This document shows positions 50,056 through 58,764 of a DNA stretch of 64,000 bases, piece by piece; the stretch's first letter is position 1; every line of letters starts with the position of its first letter. The stretch is from JBGTFE01 sp049799955. Lineage in GTDB: Bacteria; Acidobacteriota; Blastocatellia; Pyrinomonadales; Pyrinomonadaceae. The notes beneath the pieces were generated by a model that had not been told where the DNA came from, ran no database searches, and saw nothing but the letters and a program-made list of their open reading frames with translations. The stretch spans positions 99,010 through 163,009 of the forward strand of contig JBARIW010000077.1 in assembly GCA_049799955.1 (NCBI GenBank), written 5' to 3'. The position numbers and the translations under genes are program-made.

Positions 50056-51801
50056 TTATTTCGTATTAAAAACCGTTTTCATCGCCATTTTTGCGAGCTT
50101 CCAGCTTCTGTCCCAATCGATTTTGCCGTCTTCGGTGTCGCGCCCGAGAAGTTTATCGACGACGAGTTTGCGTAAATCCTTGCCTTCGCGCCGGAGCATA
50201 AATTCTTTGGCGTAAGGTTTGGCGGTTTCAAAGAAATTGAATTCCGGGTCGGTGATGATGCCGATGCCTTCGAGCGTCATCAAAGCGCGCATAATGTACG
50301 TGAAATTCGACGGCAGGCGAAACGGGTAATCGTACATCACGTCCGCCAAATCGTAGGTCAATTCCTTGAAATTTACTTCCTTGAGCTTCAGATTCAGATG
50401 AAACTGAAACATTTTTTCGACGACCGGCTTGACGACTTCGGGGTTCGAGCCGGGTTTGAGGAAATCCAGATCAATTAAGTCCTGCGCGATTCCCGCCGGG
50501 TCTTTCGAGACGACGTGGAAAAACGCGTCAATCATTTTCGATTGCAGCTTCGGCGTGATGCGCCCGACCATTCCGAAATCGAAAAACGCGAGTCGCCCGT
50601 CAGGCATTACGAGCAGATTGCCCGGATGCGGGTCGGCGTGGAAAAATCCGTCTTCGAGAAGCTGTTTCAGATAAGTTCTGATTAAAAGTCGATTTACTTT
50701 TTCGGGCGAAACGCCGCGCGCGCGAAGCGCTTCAAGCTCGACGACTTTCGTGCCGTGAATAAATTCCATCGTCAAAACTTTTGATGTCGTCGCGTGCCAG
50801 TAAATCGTCGGAACGTGAACGTTTTTCCAGTCTTTGAAACTCTCGCGAAAGCGTTCGGCGTTTTTGCCTTCCGCCGCGTAATCCATTTCCTCGTGAATCG
50901 TTTCGTCAAATTCACGAAGCATTCCAGCCCAATCCGCGTTTTCGTTCAGAGACGGAAAACGTTCGGCAAAGCGCGTTACTTTCCGCAAAATCTCAATGTC
51001 GCCTTTGATAATTCCGTAGAGGTTCGGACGCTGAATCTTAACGGCGACTTCCTCGCCCGTGAAAAGCTTTGCGCGATAAACCTGTCCCAAACTGGCGGCG
51101 GCGACCGGCTCGACATCGAATTCGGCGTAAACTTCCGAGATTTTTTTGCCGAGTTCTTTCTCGATTCGCGCAAAGGCGACCGAATTTGGAAACGGCGGAA
51201 CGCTGTCCACCAGAGTTCCAAGTTCTTTGACAAACGGAAGCGGCAAAAGGTCGGCGCGCGTTCCGAGCGACTGCCCGATTTTGATAAAAGTCGGACCGAG
51301 CCTGATGATGCTGTCCCTGAGCCAGACGGCTTGTTTTTCCTGACGGGCAATTTTATTGTCCTCGCCGCGCAGGAAAAACCATCGAGTCAGTCGCATAATA
51401 TCGTCGAACCATTTGCGCCCGATTTCGTGAATGTATTCGCCGAGAACGGCGAGAAAATTTAATCGCCGCGCCTGCTCCATCCGGTGTTCGGCAACTTTGC
51501 GATGCTGTTTGTAGTGAAGCTCGTATTGGTCTAGATAAAGATAAAGCGCGAGCATTCCGATAACCTGTGAAACGCGCGCCAGCCGCATCCAGCCTTTCAA
51601 TCCGTGATAGCTTTTCTCAATCGTTTCTTCCTGCGCCAGAAGCGATTTTTCTTCGGCAACGAGCTGTTCGCCCAAAAGCTGTTTTGAAACGGGCGGATTT
51701 TTGGCTTGAGCCAAAGTATGATTGCCGTTCCCGTTTTCCGAAACCGGCTCGATAATTTTCTCTTTTATCGCTAAACCCTGCTTGTTCGATAATTCGTCCA
51801 T
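50056..51801 (-). CDS. AarF/UbiB (ABC1) family protein kinase-like
   Basis: A 581-residue atypical kinase. Motifs are PVAAASLGQVYRA (Ala-rich loop), AVKIQRPN (Lys), FHADPHPGNLL (catalytic) and LAFFDFGMVGRI (DFG). The family supports ubiquinone and other isoprenoid-lipid metabolism, with ATPase rather than protein-kinase activity reported for characterised members. The first 90 residues are charged. No C-terminal membrane helix is obvious. No ubi gene is nearby. Confidence 0.9.
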   Translation of the reverse strand: MDELSNKQGLAIKEKIIEPVSENGNGNHTLAQAKNPPVSKQLLGEQLVAEEKSLLAQEETIEKSYHGLKGWMRLARVSQVIGMLALYLYLDQYELHYKQHRKVAEHRMEQARRLNFLAVLGEYIHEIGRKWFDDIMRLTRWFFLRGEDNKIARQEKQAVWLRDSIIRLGPTFIKIGQSLGTRADLLPLPFVKELGTLVDSVPPFPNSVAFARIEKELGKKISEVYAEFDVEPVAAASLGQVYRAKLFTGEEVAVKIQRPNLYGIIKGDIEILRKVTRFAERFPSLNENADWAGMLREFDETIHEEMDYAAEGKNAERFRESFKDWKNVHVPTIYWHATTSKVLTMEFIHGTKVVELEALRARGVSPEKVNRLLIRTYLKQLLEDGFFHADPHPGNLLVMPDGRLAFFDFGMVGRITPKLQSKMIDAFFHVVSKDPAGIAQDLIDLDFLKPGSNPEVVKPVVEKMFQFHLNLKLKEVNFKELTYDLADVMYDYPFRLPSNFTYIMRALMTLEGIGIITDPEFNFFETAKPYAKEFMLRREGKDLRKLVVDKLLGRDTEDGKIDWDRSWKLAKMAMKTVFNTK

Positions 51802-51830
51802 TTGTAAAATTTTAACCTAAAACAAAATGA

Positions 51831-51903
51831 AACCGCAGGCGAACACAGATTTTCGCAGATTTATTTTGAATTTACCTGCGCTTGTCCGCGTTTATCTGCG
51901 GTT
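51831..51903. repeat. Quasi-palindromic AACCGCAG-type repeat
   Basis: Left arm 51831-51861 (AACCGCAGGCGAACACAGAT...) and right arm 51874-51903 (...CGCGTTTATCTGCGGTT). Words of this kind (ACGCAGAT, ATCTGCGG) are ones I recall from intergenic DNA of several environmental phyla, but I cannot confirm it here. Confidence 0.8.
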
Positions 51904-51911
51904 ACATTTCT

Positions 51912-52277
51912 CTAATTTTCAATTTCCTGTCCGAGTTGCAGCAGATAACCGTTGTTGTCATAAATCGCAAACTCGCGCATTCCGTATTCAAAGTTTTCGA
52001 TGCCGTAAGCCAGATTGGCTTTGTCTTTTAATTGCGTCCAGAGCGCGTCAACGTCCGTCGTGTTGAAATAAAACGAGCCGGTAAAAATCGGCTTTTCAAA
52101 CGGCGTGTGCGCGTTCGGGCGGGCAAACATCAAGCTAACGTCATCTTTCGAAAGCGAAGCCCAGCCCAAATCTTCGTTTATCTCGTCGCACGTAAAACCC
52201 AAAACTTTCGTGTAAAAATCGACGGTTTCGCTTAAGTTTTCCGTCCACAACATCGGTCTCAGTCCGGTTAATTTCAT
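51912..52277 (-). CDS. VOC/glyoxalase-like protein
   Basis: A 121-residue single domain of the vicinal oxygen chelate fold (LRPMLWTENLSETVDFYTKV, then LGF; FYFNTTDVDALW; EFAIYDNNGYLLQLGQ). Members include glyoxalases, bleomycin-resistance proteins and dioxygenases. The metal-binding Glu near the C terminus of glyoxalases is at GQE, but the substrate is unknown. It is three bases from the kinase-like gene on the same strand. Confidence 0.85.
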   Translation of the reverse strand: MKLTGLRPMLWTENLSETVDFYTKVLGFTCDEINEDLGWASLSKDDVSLMFARPNAHTPFEKPIFTGSFYFNTTDVDALWTQLKDKANLAYGIENFEYGMREFAIYDNNGYLLQLGQEIEN

Positions 52278-52280
52278 ATT

Positions 52281-52787
52281 TTAAATATTCGCGTCTAAAA
52301 GCTCCAAAATCTCAAGCGTCGTTTTTTCAGGCTGACGATGCGTGTTATCGATTCTATATTCATTGGCTAAAAGATTGCGCCGCCGAACGCGCCTGTTCCA
52401 CTCCAAAGCCGCTTCGACATTCATAAACCCTTCGTTTCTGGTGATTATGCGGTCGGCGAGTTCTTCATCGTTTTTAATAAAAAGCGTAAAAATCGCATAA
52501 CTGAATCCGTCGAAAATTTTGGGAATCTGCTCGACTCGAAAATCTCTCAAATCGGTTACAATGACGTTTTTCCAGCCGTATCGAAAATAGTTTTTAACGA
52601 TAAAAATTAGATTTTCAAACGACATCTGCTCTTCTTCGGCGCTCTGGTTTTTCCATTCGTTATCAAGATGAAACTCCCTGATATAGCCGTAATCGATATA
52701 AGGCGAATTCAATTTGTCCCGAAGCAAGCGCGAAACAGTCGTTTTTCCGCTTCCGGGCGCGCCGGCGATGACGAGTAAATCCGGCAT
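52281..52787 (-). CDS. Small P-loop kinase-like ATPase
   Basis: A 168-residue P-loop protein with Walker A GAPGSGKTT (residues 8-16) and the fold of adenylate/shikimate-kinase-like proteins. The lid region may be NEEVADRIITRN-like (DEELADRIITRNEG). The substrate is not recognisable. It lies eight bases after ribF and before the VOC gene, in a probable operon. Confidence 0.75.
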   Translation of the reverse strand: MPDLLVIAGAPGSGKTTVSRLLRDKLNSPYIDYGYIREFHLDNEWKNQSAEEEQMSFENLIFIVKNYFRYGWKNVIVTDLRDFRVEQIPKIFDGFSYAIFTLFIKNDEELADRIITRNEGFMNVEAALEWNRRVRRRNLLANEYRIDNTHRQPEKTTLEILELLDANI

Positions 52788-52795
52788 ATCGAAAC

Positions 52796-53749
52796 TTAGA
52801 CAATCTCCAACGAATTCTTTACGCCCTGCCGCGAAAAATAGTTCAATGCGCGGCTGGTGTCGCGCTCGATTTGCGCTCTGAGTTCGTCAATTCCTCTAAA
52901 CTTTTTCTCGTCGCGGATTCGGTGCAGAAAGCGCACGCGCAGAACATCGCCGTATAAATCGCCGTCGAAATCGAAAATATATGTTTCGATTGAAGGCTCA
53001 GATTCTTTTTCGAAAGTCGGTCGCACGCCGACGTTTGTTATTCCGCGCCGCCAAGCGTCATTAATCAGAGTTGCCGTCGCGTAAACGCCGAATTTCGGAA
53101 TCACGCGGTTGTTTGGGTGCAGATTTGCCGTCGGAAAACCGATTGTCCGCCCGCGCCTTGCGCCGTGAATGATTTTTCCCTCGACGCCGTAAGGACGCCC
53201 GAGCATTCGCCGCGCCGAATTTATTTTTCCAATCTTTAGAAACTCGCGGATTTTCGACGAGCTGATACGAATCCCCCGAAGCTGAATTTCGGGAACCTCG
53301 TCGGCAAAAAAGCCAAGCTCGCGGCTCATTTTTCGCAAAAGCTCGATATTTCCGGCGCGATTTTTGCCGAAAGCGAAGCCTCTGCCGAGATAAACTTCCC
53401 GCGCCTGCAAGCGTTCGTAAACGACATCGCGCAGAAAAGTTTCGGCGTCGATAGCGGCAAATTCGCGGTTAAAACGAATCAAAATCGTCTGCTCGATTCC
53501 GAGAACTTCCAATGCGGCAAGCCTTTGGTCGAGCGTTTGCAGCAGCGGCGGCGCACTTTCGGGATGCAGAACGGCTCGCGGATGCGGGTCGAAGGTAAGA
53601 ACCGTCGGAACGGCGTTCGCGGCTTTAGCGCGCTCGACGACCGTTTGCATAATGCGCTGATGACCGAGATGAAGCCCGTCAAAAACGCCGAGCGTCAGCA
53701 CCGTCGGGCGCGAGATATTTGCGTTTTCCGTTCCGTGAAAAATTTTCAT
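52796..53749 (-). CDS. ribF: Bifunctional riboflavin kinase/FAD synthetase
   Basis: A 317-residue enzyme making FMN and FAD. The N-terminal FAD synthetase half has LGVFDGLHLGHQRI (nucleotidyltransferase HxGH-like motif) and RISSSKIREFLKIG. The C-terminal flavokinase half (about 185-310) has GRTIGFPTANLHP and the metal site TNVGVRPTF. Normal length and order. No FMN riboswitch precedes it. Confidence 0.94.
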   Translation of the reverse strand: MKIFHGTENANISRPTVLTLGVFDGLHLGHQRIMQTVVERAKAANAVPTVLTFDPHPRAVLHPESAPPLLQTLDQRLAALEVLGIEQTILIRFNREFAAIDAETFLRDVVYERLQAREVYLGRGFAFGKNRAGNIELLRKMSRELGFFADEVPEIQLRGIRISSSKIREFLKIGKINSARRMLGRPYGVEGKIIHGARRGRTIGFPTANLHPNNRVIPKFGVYATATLINDAWRRGITNVGVRPTFEKESEPSIETYIFDFDGDLYGDVLRVRFLHRIRDEKKFRGIDELRAQIERDTSRALNYFSRQGVKNSLEIV

Positions 53750-53755
53750 TTCAGA

Positions 53756-54616
53756 TTAGTTTTCAATCAGTTTTTCTTTAACCAAATCCACAAGCTTGTC
53801 CCGCAAAATCAAATCATTTTCTCTAAGGCTCTGCGCTCTATACAACGTCGTCTTGTCGTCCGAAGTAATTTTTCTTATCTTAAAGTCCTTTAAAGCTATT
53901 CTCTCGATTCTTTGATACTTTAATTCTGGTTTTATATCCTTTAGGCGATCATATCGGTGATGACTATAATAACAGCAGATATTATGCCAATAGGTGTCTA
54001 ATGTTCTAACTATTCTCTCGTAGAAATAAATTTGATAAGATTGTTGCGGAGGTTCGTCCTTCGGAAGCAAAATTATTGGGAAAACCTCTTCATATCCACC
54101 ATGTTCATTACGATAACCTATTACCAAGCCTGAAACGGGACTTTTCAACGTTTCTTTAGTCGAAAATGTGTTATCTGAAAGAAACCAGTGTTTGGGTTTT
54201 TCGTTTTTTTCAAAAACATCGTAGGTAACGGTAAGTATTTCTTCCCCGCGCTCTACCCAACCTCCAATCTGGATTTGAGGTTGGACGTTTCCTAAAGTCC
54301 TTAATTCTTTCGGTATTCCGACTTCTTCCATATTGGGAATAAGCAGGATTTCATCACCAAAAAAAATACTATCTGGGACTTTCTTCCTTTGCTTCTTAAG
54401 AGATTCTTTTTCTTCCTTATCTTTTAACTCCAATTCTTTTTTAAGTCTTTCAGATTCTCTGTAGGATTGAGTTTGTAAACGATAGCTTTGCCTTGCATAA
54501 AATAATGTAATCACAGATATAGCAAGTGAAATTATCGCTATCCATGGCTCTAAAGAACTTTTCCAAGATTTCAATATTGGTAAATAGTCTTGAATTTGAT
54601 TTATGAATTCATCCAT
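53756..54616 (-). CDS. AT-rich membrane protein with coiled coil, unknown
   Basis: A 286-residue protein not recognised as any family. One membrane helix at about 23-40 (PWIAIISLAISVITLFYA) is followed by a charged coiled coil (40-80) and a soluble domain of about 200 residues with many Tyr and Ile. The codon use is clearly more AT-rich than the neighbours, suggesting transfer. It sits between ribF and a GNAT gene with gaps of six and eight bases, so it has been inserted into or co-opted by the operon. Confidence 0.55.
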   Translation of the reverse strand: MDEFINQIQDYLPILKSWKSSLEPWIAIISLAISVITLFYARQSYRLQTQSYRESERLKKELELKDKEEKESLKKQRKKVPDSIFFGDEILLIPNMEEVGIPKELRTLGNVQPQIQIGGWVERGEEILTVTYDVFEKNEKPKHWFLSDNTFSTKETLKSPVSGLVIGYRNEHGGYEEVFPIILLPKDEPPQQSYQIYFYERIVRTLDTYWHNICCYYSHHRYDRLKDIKPELKYQRIERIALKDFKIRKITSDDKTTLYRAQSLRENDLILRDKLVDLVKEKLIEN

Positions 54617-54624
54617 ATCTTTAT

Positions 54625-55083
54625 TTAATTTAAATAAAGCTTCATTCCAAGATGTGAGCCTTTAAAATCCAGATTCTCATAAAAACGATGCGCGTCTTTG
54701 CGGTCGGCGTTCGTCGTTAGCTGCACGGCAAAACAATTTTCCTCTTTCGCCCGATTTATCGCCCAAATCATCAATTCTTTGCCAATTCCCTGCCCGCGAT
54801 ATTTTTCGTCAACGCGAACCGATTCAACCGTCGCTCGCTTTCCGCCCTGAAAGCTGATTGAAGGCGTAAACGTGATTTGCAGCGTTCCGACAATCGCGCC
54901 GTCCTTTTCCGCCACAATCAATTCATTATTTTTATCCGCGTCGATTTCCTCAAACGCTTTCACGTAAGATTCCGGCAAAGGATTTTCATATCGCTCGCGC
55001 GTCGCGCCGAGAAAATCGTCGGCGAGCATCCGTACGATTTCCGGTAAATCTTCGCGTTTTGCCTGCCGGAATTTAAGATTCAT
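54625..55083 (-). CDS. GNAT-family acetyltransferase
   Basis: A 152-residue GNAT domain. The acetyl-CoA loop is VDEKYRGQGIGKELM (about 92-106), and the end has FAVQLTTNADRKDAHRFYEN followed by LDFKGSHLGMKLYL. It resembles proteins that acetylate small molecules or protein N termini; substrate unknown. It is three bases after the MBL-fold gene on the same strand. Confidence 0.88.
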   Translation of the reverse strand: MNLKFRQAKREDLPEIVRMLADDFLGATRERYENPLPESYVKAFEEIDADKNNELIVAEKDGAIVGTLQITFTPSISFQGGKRATVESVRVDEKYRGQGIGKELMIWAINRAKEENCFAVQLTTNADRKDAHRFYENLDFKGSHLGMKLYLN

Positions 55084-55086
55084 AAT

Positions 55087-55848
55087 TTATTCAACAACCA
55101 GCTCATCATAAGCAAACTGCACGTTATCGGGCAGCAGCTTCGAGTCGCGCTCATGCATAATGTCGTGATTCAGGTGCGTCAGAAACGCGCGCCTCGGCTT
55201 AATTTTTTCGATATATTCGAGCGCTTCGTTCAATCCTAAATGCGTCGAATGCGGTTTGATTCGGACGCAGTCCAGAACCAGAACGTCCAAATCCTGCAAG
55301 CCCGCAATCGTTTCGTTCGAGATAAAATTTAAATCCGTCGCGTAGGCGAAATCATTGAAGCGATAGGCGATAACGGGCAATTTTCCGTGAATGACTTCGA
55401 GCGGCGTAACGAGCAAATCTTCGCCGATGCAGAAAGGTGAATTATGTTCAATCGTGTGCGGAATTAGTTGCGGCAGACCGCCGCCGAAATGCGTCGGTTT
55501 GAAAATATATTGAAAAATGCGGCGCAAATCCATCCACGCAATCTCGTTGGCATAAACGCCCATCGCGCCGTAGCGGAAATTGAGCGGGCGAATGTCGTCA
55601 AGCCCGAAAACGTGGTCAACGTGGCAGTGCGTAATCAAAACCGCGTCGAGATATTTTATTTTTGCCCGGAGCGCCTGCTGGCGAAAATCTATCGATGTAT
55701 CGACGAGAATTTTTTTACCGGCGTGTTCGACGAGAATCGAAACGCGTAGGCGTTTATCCTTCGGATTATCTGAAAGGCATGTTTCGCAATCACAACCGAT
55801 TGAAGGAACGCCGGTCGATGTGCCTGTGCCGAGGAATGTCAGTTTCAT
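55087..55848 (-). CDS. MBL-fold phosphodiesterase, PhnP-like
   Basis: A 253-residue metallo-beta-lactamase-fold hydrolase. The metal motif is THCHVDHVFGLDD (HxHxDH variant), preceded by GTGTSTGVPSIGCDCETC, whose Cys residues and Gly-rich turn are typical of the PhnP/YcbJ branch, and followed by LTHLNHDIMHE. PhnP cleaves cyclic ribosyl phosphodiesters; this member has no phn neighbours, so the substrate is open. It starts an operon with the GNAT, AT-rich, ribF, kinase-like and VOC genes. Confidence 0.88.
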   Translation of the reverse strand: MKLTFLGTGTSTGVPSIGCDCETCLSDNPKDKRLRVSILVEHAGKKILVDTSIDFRQQALRAKIKYLDAVLITHCHVDHVFGLDDIRPLNFRYGAMGVYANEIAWMDLRRIFQYIFKPTHFGGGLPQLIPHTIEHNSPFCIGEDLLVTPLEVIHGKLPVIAYRFNDFAYATDLNFISNETIAGLQDLDVLVLDCVRIKPHSTHLGLNEALEYIEKIKPRRAFLTHLNHDIMHERDSKLLPDNVQFAYDELVVE

Positions 55849-55851
55849 AAA

Positions 55852-55950
55852 AAAGTTTGCAGGAAGTTGACGGTAAGTTTGCAGAGTTGACAGAAAGTTT
55901 TAAGAACTCTGTTAACTTCCTGCAAACTTTCTGACAACTTTCTGTCAACT
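55852..55950. repeat. Quasi-palindromic AAGTTTGCAGGAAGTT repeat
   Basis: Left arm 55852-55900 (AAAGTTTGCAGGAAGTTGAC...) and right arm 55905-55950 (...TCTGTCAACT). It has a short spacer of four bases. The DUF1844 stop codon (55949-55951) is at its right end, and the MBL ATG (55848) is at its left. Confidence 0.8.
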
Positions 55951-56512
55951 ATTTCTTGCCGAGAATGTCGCTCGCTGAAAACTTCTGCGCCGCTTGCTGT
56001 TTCAGCTTTTCTTCCGTTGCGCGGACGAGCTGGACATACTGCATTCTCAAATCGCCGAGAAGACCTTCGAGCAGGCGCGCTTCCTGCGGGTGCAGATTGT
56101 TTTCGGTTTTTTCACGGAGCATCGAGAGAACGTCAATCCAATATTTTCCGGTTTCCAAATCGACCGAACGCTGTCCTGTTACAGGATGCGGCATCGCGCC
56201 CAAAGAGGCGGCGGCGTTGGTTGCCAGCGTCGTCAGAAAATTAACAAAACTTGCCGGGTCGTCCGCGCCCGGAATATCGCTGCCGTCAAAAACCTCTTCA
56301 CTCTCGACGGGAATTTCCGCACTCGTATTTTCCGAAATCCGGCTTTCGTCCGGCGCTTCCGCAGAGGCTTCAATCGCCGTTTTTTCCGCTTCTTTAGGTT
56401 TTTCCGACTCTAAGCTCACGCCTTCGCGCACGCTTCCGTCCAGATTAAACTTGCGCCTGTCGGTAACTTTCAAAACAGGCTGCTCTTCGCTATTTTCGTC
56501 TTTTCCAATCAT
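55949..56512 (-). CDS. DUF1844 protein
   Basis: A 187-residue protein when started at the ATG at 56512; the longer frame upstream reads through a repeat and non-family sequence. The first 100 residues are charged and low-complexity (VTDRRKFNLDGSVREG). The DUF1844 helical domain (about 100-175) has FLTTLATNAAASLGA and LDTLSMLREKTEGN-like DVLSMLREKTENNLH. Function unknown, widespread in Acidobacteriota and Deltaproteobacteria. It is divergent from mazG. Confidence 0.85.
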   Translation of the reverse strand: MIGKDENSEEQPVLKVTDRRKFNLDGSVREGVSLESEKPKEAEKTAIEASAEAPDESRISENTSAEIPVESEEVFDGSDIPGADDPASFVNFLTTLATNAAASLGAMPHPVTGQRSVDLETGKYWIDVLSMLREKTENNLHPQEARLLEGLLGDLRMQYVQLVRATEEKLKQQAAQKFSASDILGKK

Positions 56513-56593
56513 TGTTTTTTTCGAAACTAATCTTAAAATTTTATAATTCGATAGTAGCATTTTGCGAAAAGAAAGTTCAAAATTGGGAAATTC

Positions 56594-56652
56594 GGTCTTT
56601 GGCTGTCGGTTTTCGGCTTTTGCCAAAACCAAAGACCAAAAACCCAAAACCA
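56594..56652. repeat. Quasi-palindromic CTTTGG/CCAAAG repeat
   Basis: Left arm 56594-56622 (GGTCTTTGGCTGTCGGTTTT...) and right arm 56623-56652 (CCAAAACCAAAGACCAAAAA...) with essentially no spacer. Vocabulary shared with 41006-41067. The mazG ATG begins four bases after it. Confidence 0.78.
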
Positions 56653-56655
56653 TTT

Positions 56656-57453
56656 ATGTCCAAAACTTTTGACGAACTTATCTCGGTAATGGCGCGGCTT
56701 CGCGCTCCGGGCGGCTGTCCGTGGGACAGAGAACAGACTTACGCATCTCTTTCGCAATATCTTCTCGAAGAAGCTTATGAGACTTTTGACGCGATTCACG
56801 AAGCCGACGCGAGCGGCGATACGACGAATCTGCGCGAGGAATTAGGCGACATTCTTCTGCAAGTCGTTTTTCATTCGACGATTGCGGCGGAAAAGGGCGA
56901 TTTTACGATTGATGAAGTTGCGGAAGGCGTTACGGAAAAATTGATTTTGCGTCATCCGCACGTTTTCGGCGAAACGGAATTAAAGACGGCGCAGGACGTT
57001 TTAAATAATTGGGACGAGCTGAAAAAAGCGCAGCGGCTCGCTTCGGGCAAGGAAGAAAAGCCGAAAGATTCGATTCTGCAAGAAGTGCCGGTGCATTTCC
57101 CGGCGCTTCTGGAGGCGCTGAAATTAACAAAGAAAGCCGCAAAAGTCGGCTTCGACTGGGAAAATGCGGAACAGATTTTTGATAAACTGGAAGAAGAAAC
57201 CGCCGAGCTTCGGGCGGCGATAAGCGAAAACGACGCGGAAAAAATCGGTGAAGAAATCGGAGATTTACTGTTTGTCGTGGTTAATCTGGCGCGAAAATTT
57301 GAAATCGAGCCCGAAACCGCGCTGAAAAAGACGAATCGAAAATTTCGCGGGCGTTTCGGATTTATCGAAAAACGGCTCAAAGCAAGCGGGAAAATTCTGG
57401 AAGATTCGACCCTGAAAGAGATGGATGCGCTCTGGAACGAGGCAAAGGCGTAA
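56656..57453 (+). CDS. mazG: Nucleoside triphosphate pyrophosphohydrolase MazG
   Basis: A 265-residue two-domain MazG. The start at 56656 gives the family N terminus (FDELISVMARLRAPGGCPWD) and drops 48 upstream codons. Metal-binding EExxE motifs are in EEAYETFDAI and ELGDILLQVVFH (first domain) and in EEETAELRAA and EIGDLLFVVVN (second). It hydrolyses NTPs to NMP and PPi, removing damaged nucleotides or lowering ppGpp. No mazEF genes nearby. Confidence 0.93.
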   Translation: MSKTFDELISVMARLRAPGGCPWDREQTYASLSQYLLEEAYETFDAIHEADASGDTTNLREELGDILLQVVFHSTIAAEKGDFTIDEVAEGVTEKLILRHPHVFGETELKTAQDVLNNWDELKKAQRLASGKEEKPKDSILQEVPVHFPALLEALKLTKKAAKVGFDWENAEQIFDKLEEETAELRAAISENDAEKIGEEIGDLLFVVVNLARKFEIEPETALKKTNRKFRGRFGFIEKRLKASGKILEDSTLKEMDALWNEAKA

Positions 57454-57566
57454 CATTTTATCGTCTTTATAGCCAGAGTTTGCGTCTAAAAATCCGGCGC
57501 GGGCGATAAAAATTTTGCATAATTTGTGAATTTAATAAAATTTCACATTTTTTTACAAAAAAAACT

Positions 57567-57595
57567 TTGACTTTAATTTATTTTCAAGTTAAAGT
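57567..57595 (+). promoter_or_regulatory. Sigma-70 promoter of the FecR-like gene
   Basis: TTGACT (57567-57572) and TAAAGT (57590-57595) with a 17-base spacer, about 34 bases before the ATG at 57629. The region is strongly AT-rich. An AGAGAGG ribosome-binding site (57614-57620) lies between. Confidence 0.5.
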
Positions 57596-57628
57596 GTTCA
57601 TTAAATTTAATTAAGAGAGGGTTAGATA

Positions 57629-58180
57629 ATGAAGAAAAACAACACGGCGGCTTGGATAAGGAATATAGCAGCCTTCTGCTTAATGGTAACTGTATTTGTC
57701 AGCACCTCGATGATTGCCCTGGCAAAACCGGGTAACTCGTTAGCAGGTGAGATAATCGTTTCAGGTCACAAAACCAACGGTGTCGAACCGGCGGTTATGC
57801 TGAACGGGGAACGCATCTCTAGCGGACGTACGTTTTTTGAATCAGGCGTAATTAGCACTTCAGAAACCGCATCAGCAACCATTAAACTCGGAAAATTAGG
57901 CTATATTAACTTAACTCCGGATTCGTCTATAAGCTTAACATTCAGCGAAAACAACATTTCAGGCACAATTCTTAGCGGCGACGCTAGTGTGTTTAATAAC
58001 GAAGGCGTTACGGTAAACATAGAAAATGCCAAAAACAACGCGGCAAACAACCAGCAAACTACTGGTAAGAAAAAGAGCATTTTGCTTCCTATTCTGATTT
58101 TCGGCGCGATTGTCGGTGTTGCGGCAGCTTTTGTTTTAACCAATGATAATGATGAAGGCATTATCAGCGGAACTAGATAA
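57629..58180 (+). CDS. Exported FecR-like protein with C-terminal anchor
   Basis: A 183-residue protein. A signal peptide or N-terminal anchor (IRNIAAFCLMVTVFVSTSMI) ends at about 35. Residues 55-135 resemble a FecR-like beta domain (GRTFFESGVISTSETASATI, then LTPDSSISLTF, and ILSGDASVF). A Lys/Asn/Gln linker (140-158) leads to a C-terminal membrane helix (ILLPILIFGAIVGVAAAFVL) and an acidic end. FecR domains usually sense surface signals for sigma control, but no sigma gene is adjacent. It may be part of a capsule or polysaccharide assembly system. Confidence 0.65.
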   Translation: MKKNNTAAWIRNIAAFCLMVTVFVSTSMIALAKPGNSLAGEIIVSGHKTNGVEPAVMLNGERISSGRTFFESGVISTSETASATIKLGKLGYINLTPDSSISLTFSENNISGTILSGDASVFNNEGVTVNIENAKNNAANNQQTTGKKKSILLPILIFGAIVGVAAAFVLTNDNDEGIISGTR

Positions 58181-58206
58181 ATTCTTAACGGAATTATAAA
58201 AACTGG

Positions 58207-58239
58207 AAAAGCATCAGTGAATTTCGCTCATGCTTTTTT
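58207..58239 (+). terminator. Terminator of the FecR-like gene
   Basis: AAAAGCAT (58207-58214) pairs with ATGCTTTT (58230-58237), followed by further T. It is 26 bases after the stop codon. Confidence 0.6.
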
Positions 58240-58259
58240 AGTTTTTTAAAAATCACGAT

Positions 58260-58292
58260 AATCAGTCGCATCTATGCGGCTGATTTATTTTT
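58260..58292. terminator. Hairpin between convergent genes
   Basis: AATCAGTCGCAT (58260-58271) pairs with ATGCGGCTGATT (58274-58285) apart from one G-U-type position, followed by TATTTTTT. It overlaps the stop codon of the minus-strand SLOG gene (58285-58287) and could end either transcript. Confidence 0.55.
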
Positions 58293-58764
58293 TAAAGACA
58301 CCTTTCAATAACTCCAGCGTTTTTTCGTAAATTTCCGCGTCTTCCGAAGCGCGCGAGCCTGCTATATTCAGATTTCTGCAATTAATCGAATTCAGCCATT
58401 TCCGAATTTTTTCCTGTGCTTCGCCCATCGTCGAAAGCAAAAAATCGATATGCAGAAAAGGCTTCCGATATTTTTCGGCAAATTCCCTCGTAAGACGCGA
58501 ACCGCCGCGAGCGTCGCCGTGCGATAAAATCAAAGTCGCGTCAGAATTTTTCACATTCCGTTCAGTTCTTTCCGCCGGGCTGTCGCTCCGGGTTTCCTGC
58601 AAATTGGGATATTTATCAGAAATTCTCCCGTCTTCCGCCAAACGGTTTTTCGGCACGAAACCACCAATTTCAATTTTATTTTCAATCGCAAAATCAAAAG
58701 CGGCGCGGTCAACGCCGGTCTGCCCGCCCGAAATTATTTTGGCAATAATTTGTTCCGGTTTCAT
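58285..58764 (-). CDS. SLOG-fold putative molybdenum carrier protein
   Basis: A 159-residue protein of the circularly permuted YpsA/SLOG (MoCo-carrier) family. The nucleotide-binding start is IISGGQTGVDRAAFDFA, with GGFVPKNRLAEDG and LILSHGDARGGSRLT following. SLOG proteins bind nucleotides or their derivatives; the molybdenum carrier name comes from structural work on relatives and is uncertain here. No molybdopterin gene is nearby. Confidence 0.82.
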   Translation of the reverse strand: MKPEQIIAKIISGGQTGVDRAAFDFAIENKIEIGGFVPKNRLAEDGRISDKYPNLQETRSDSPAERTERNVKNSDATLILSHGDARGGSRLTREFAEKYRKPFLHIDFLLSTMGEAQEKIRKWLNSINCRNLNIAGSRASEDAEIYEKTLELLKGVFKK

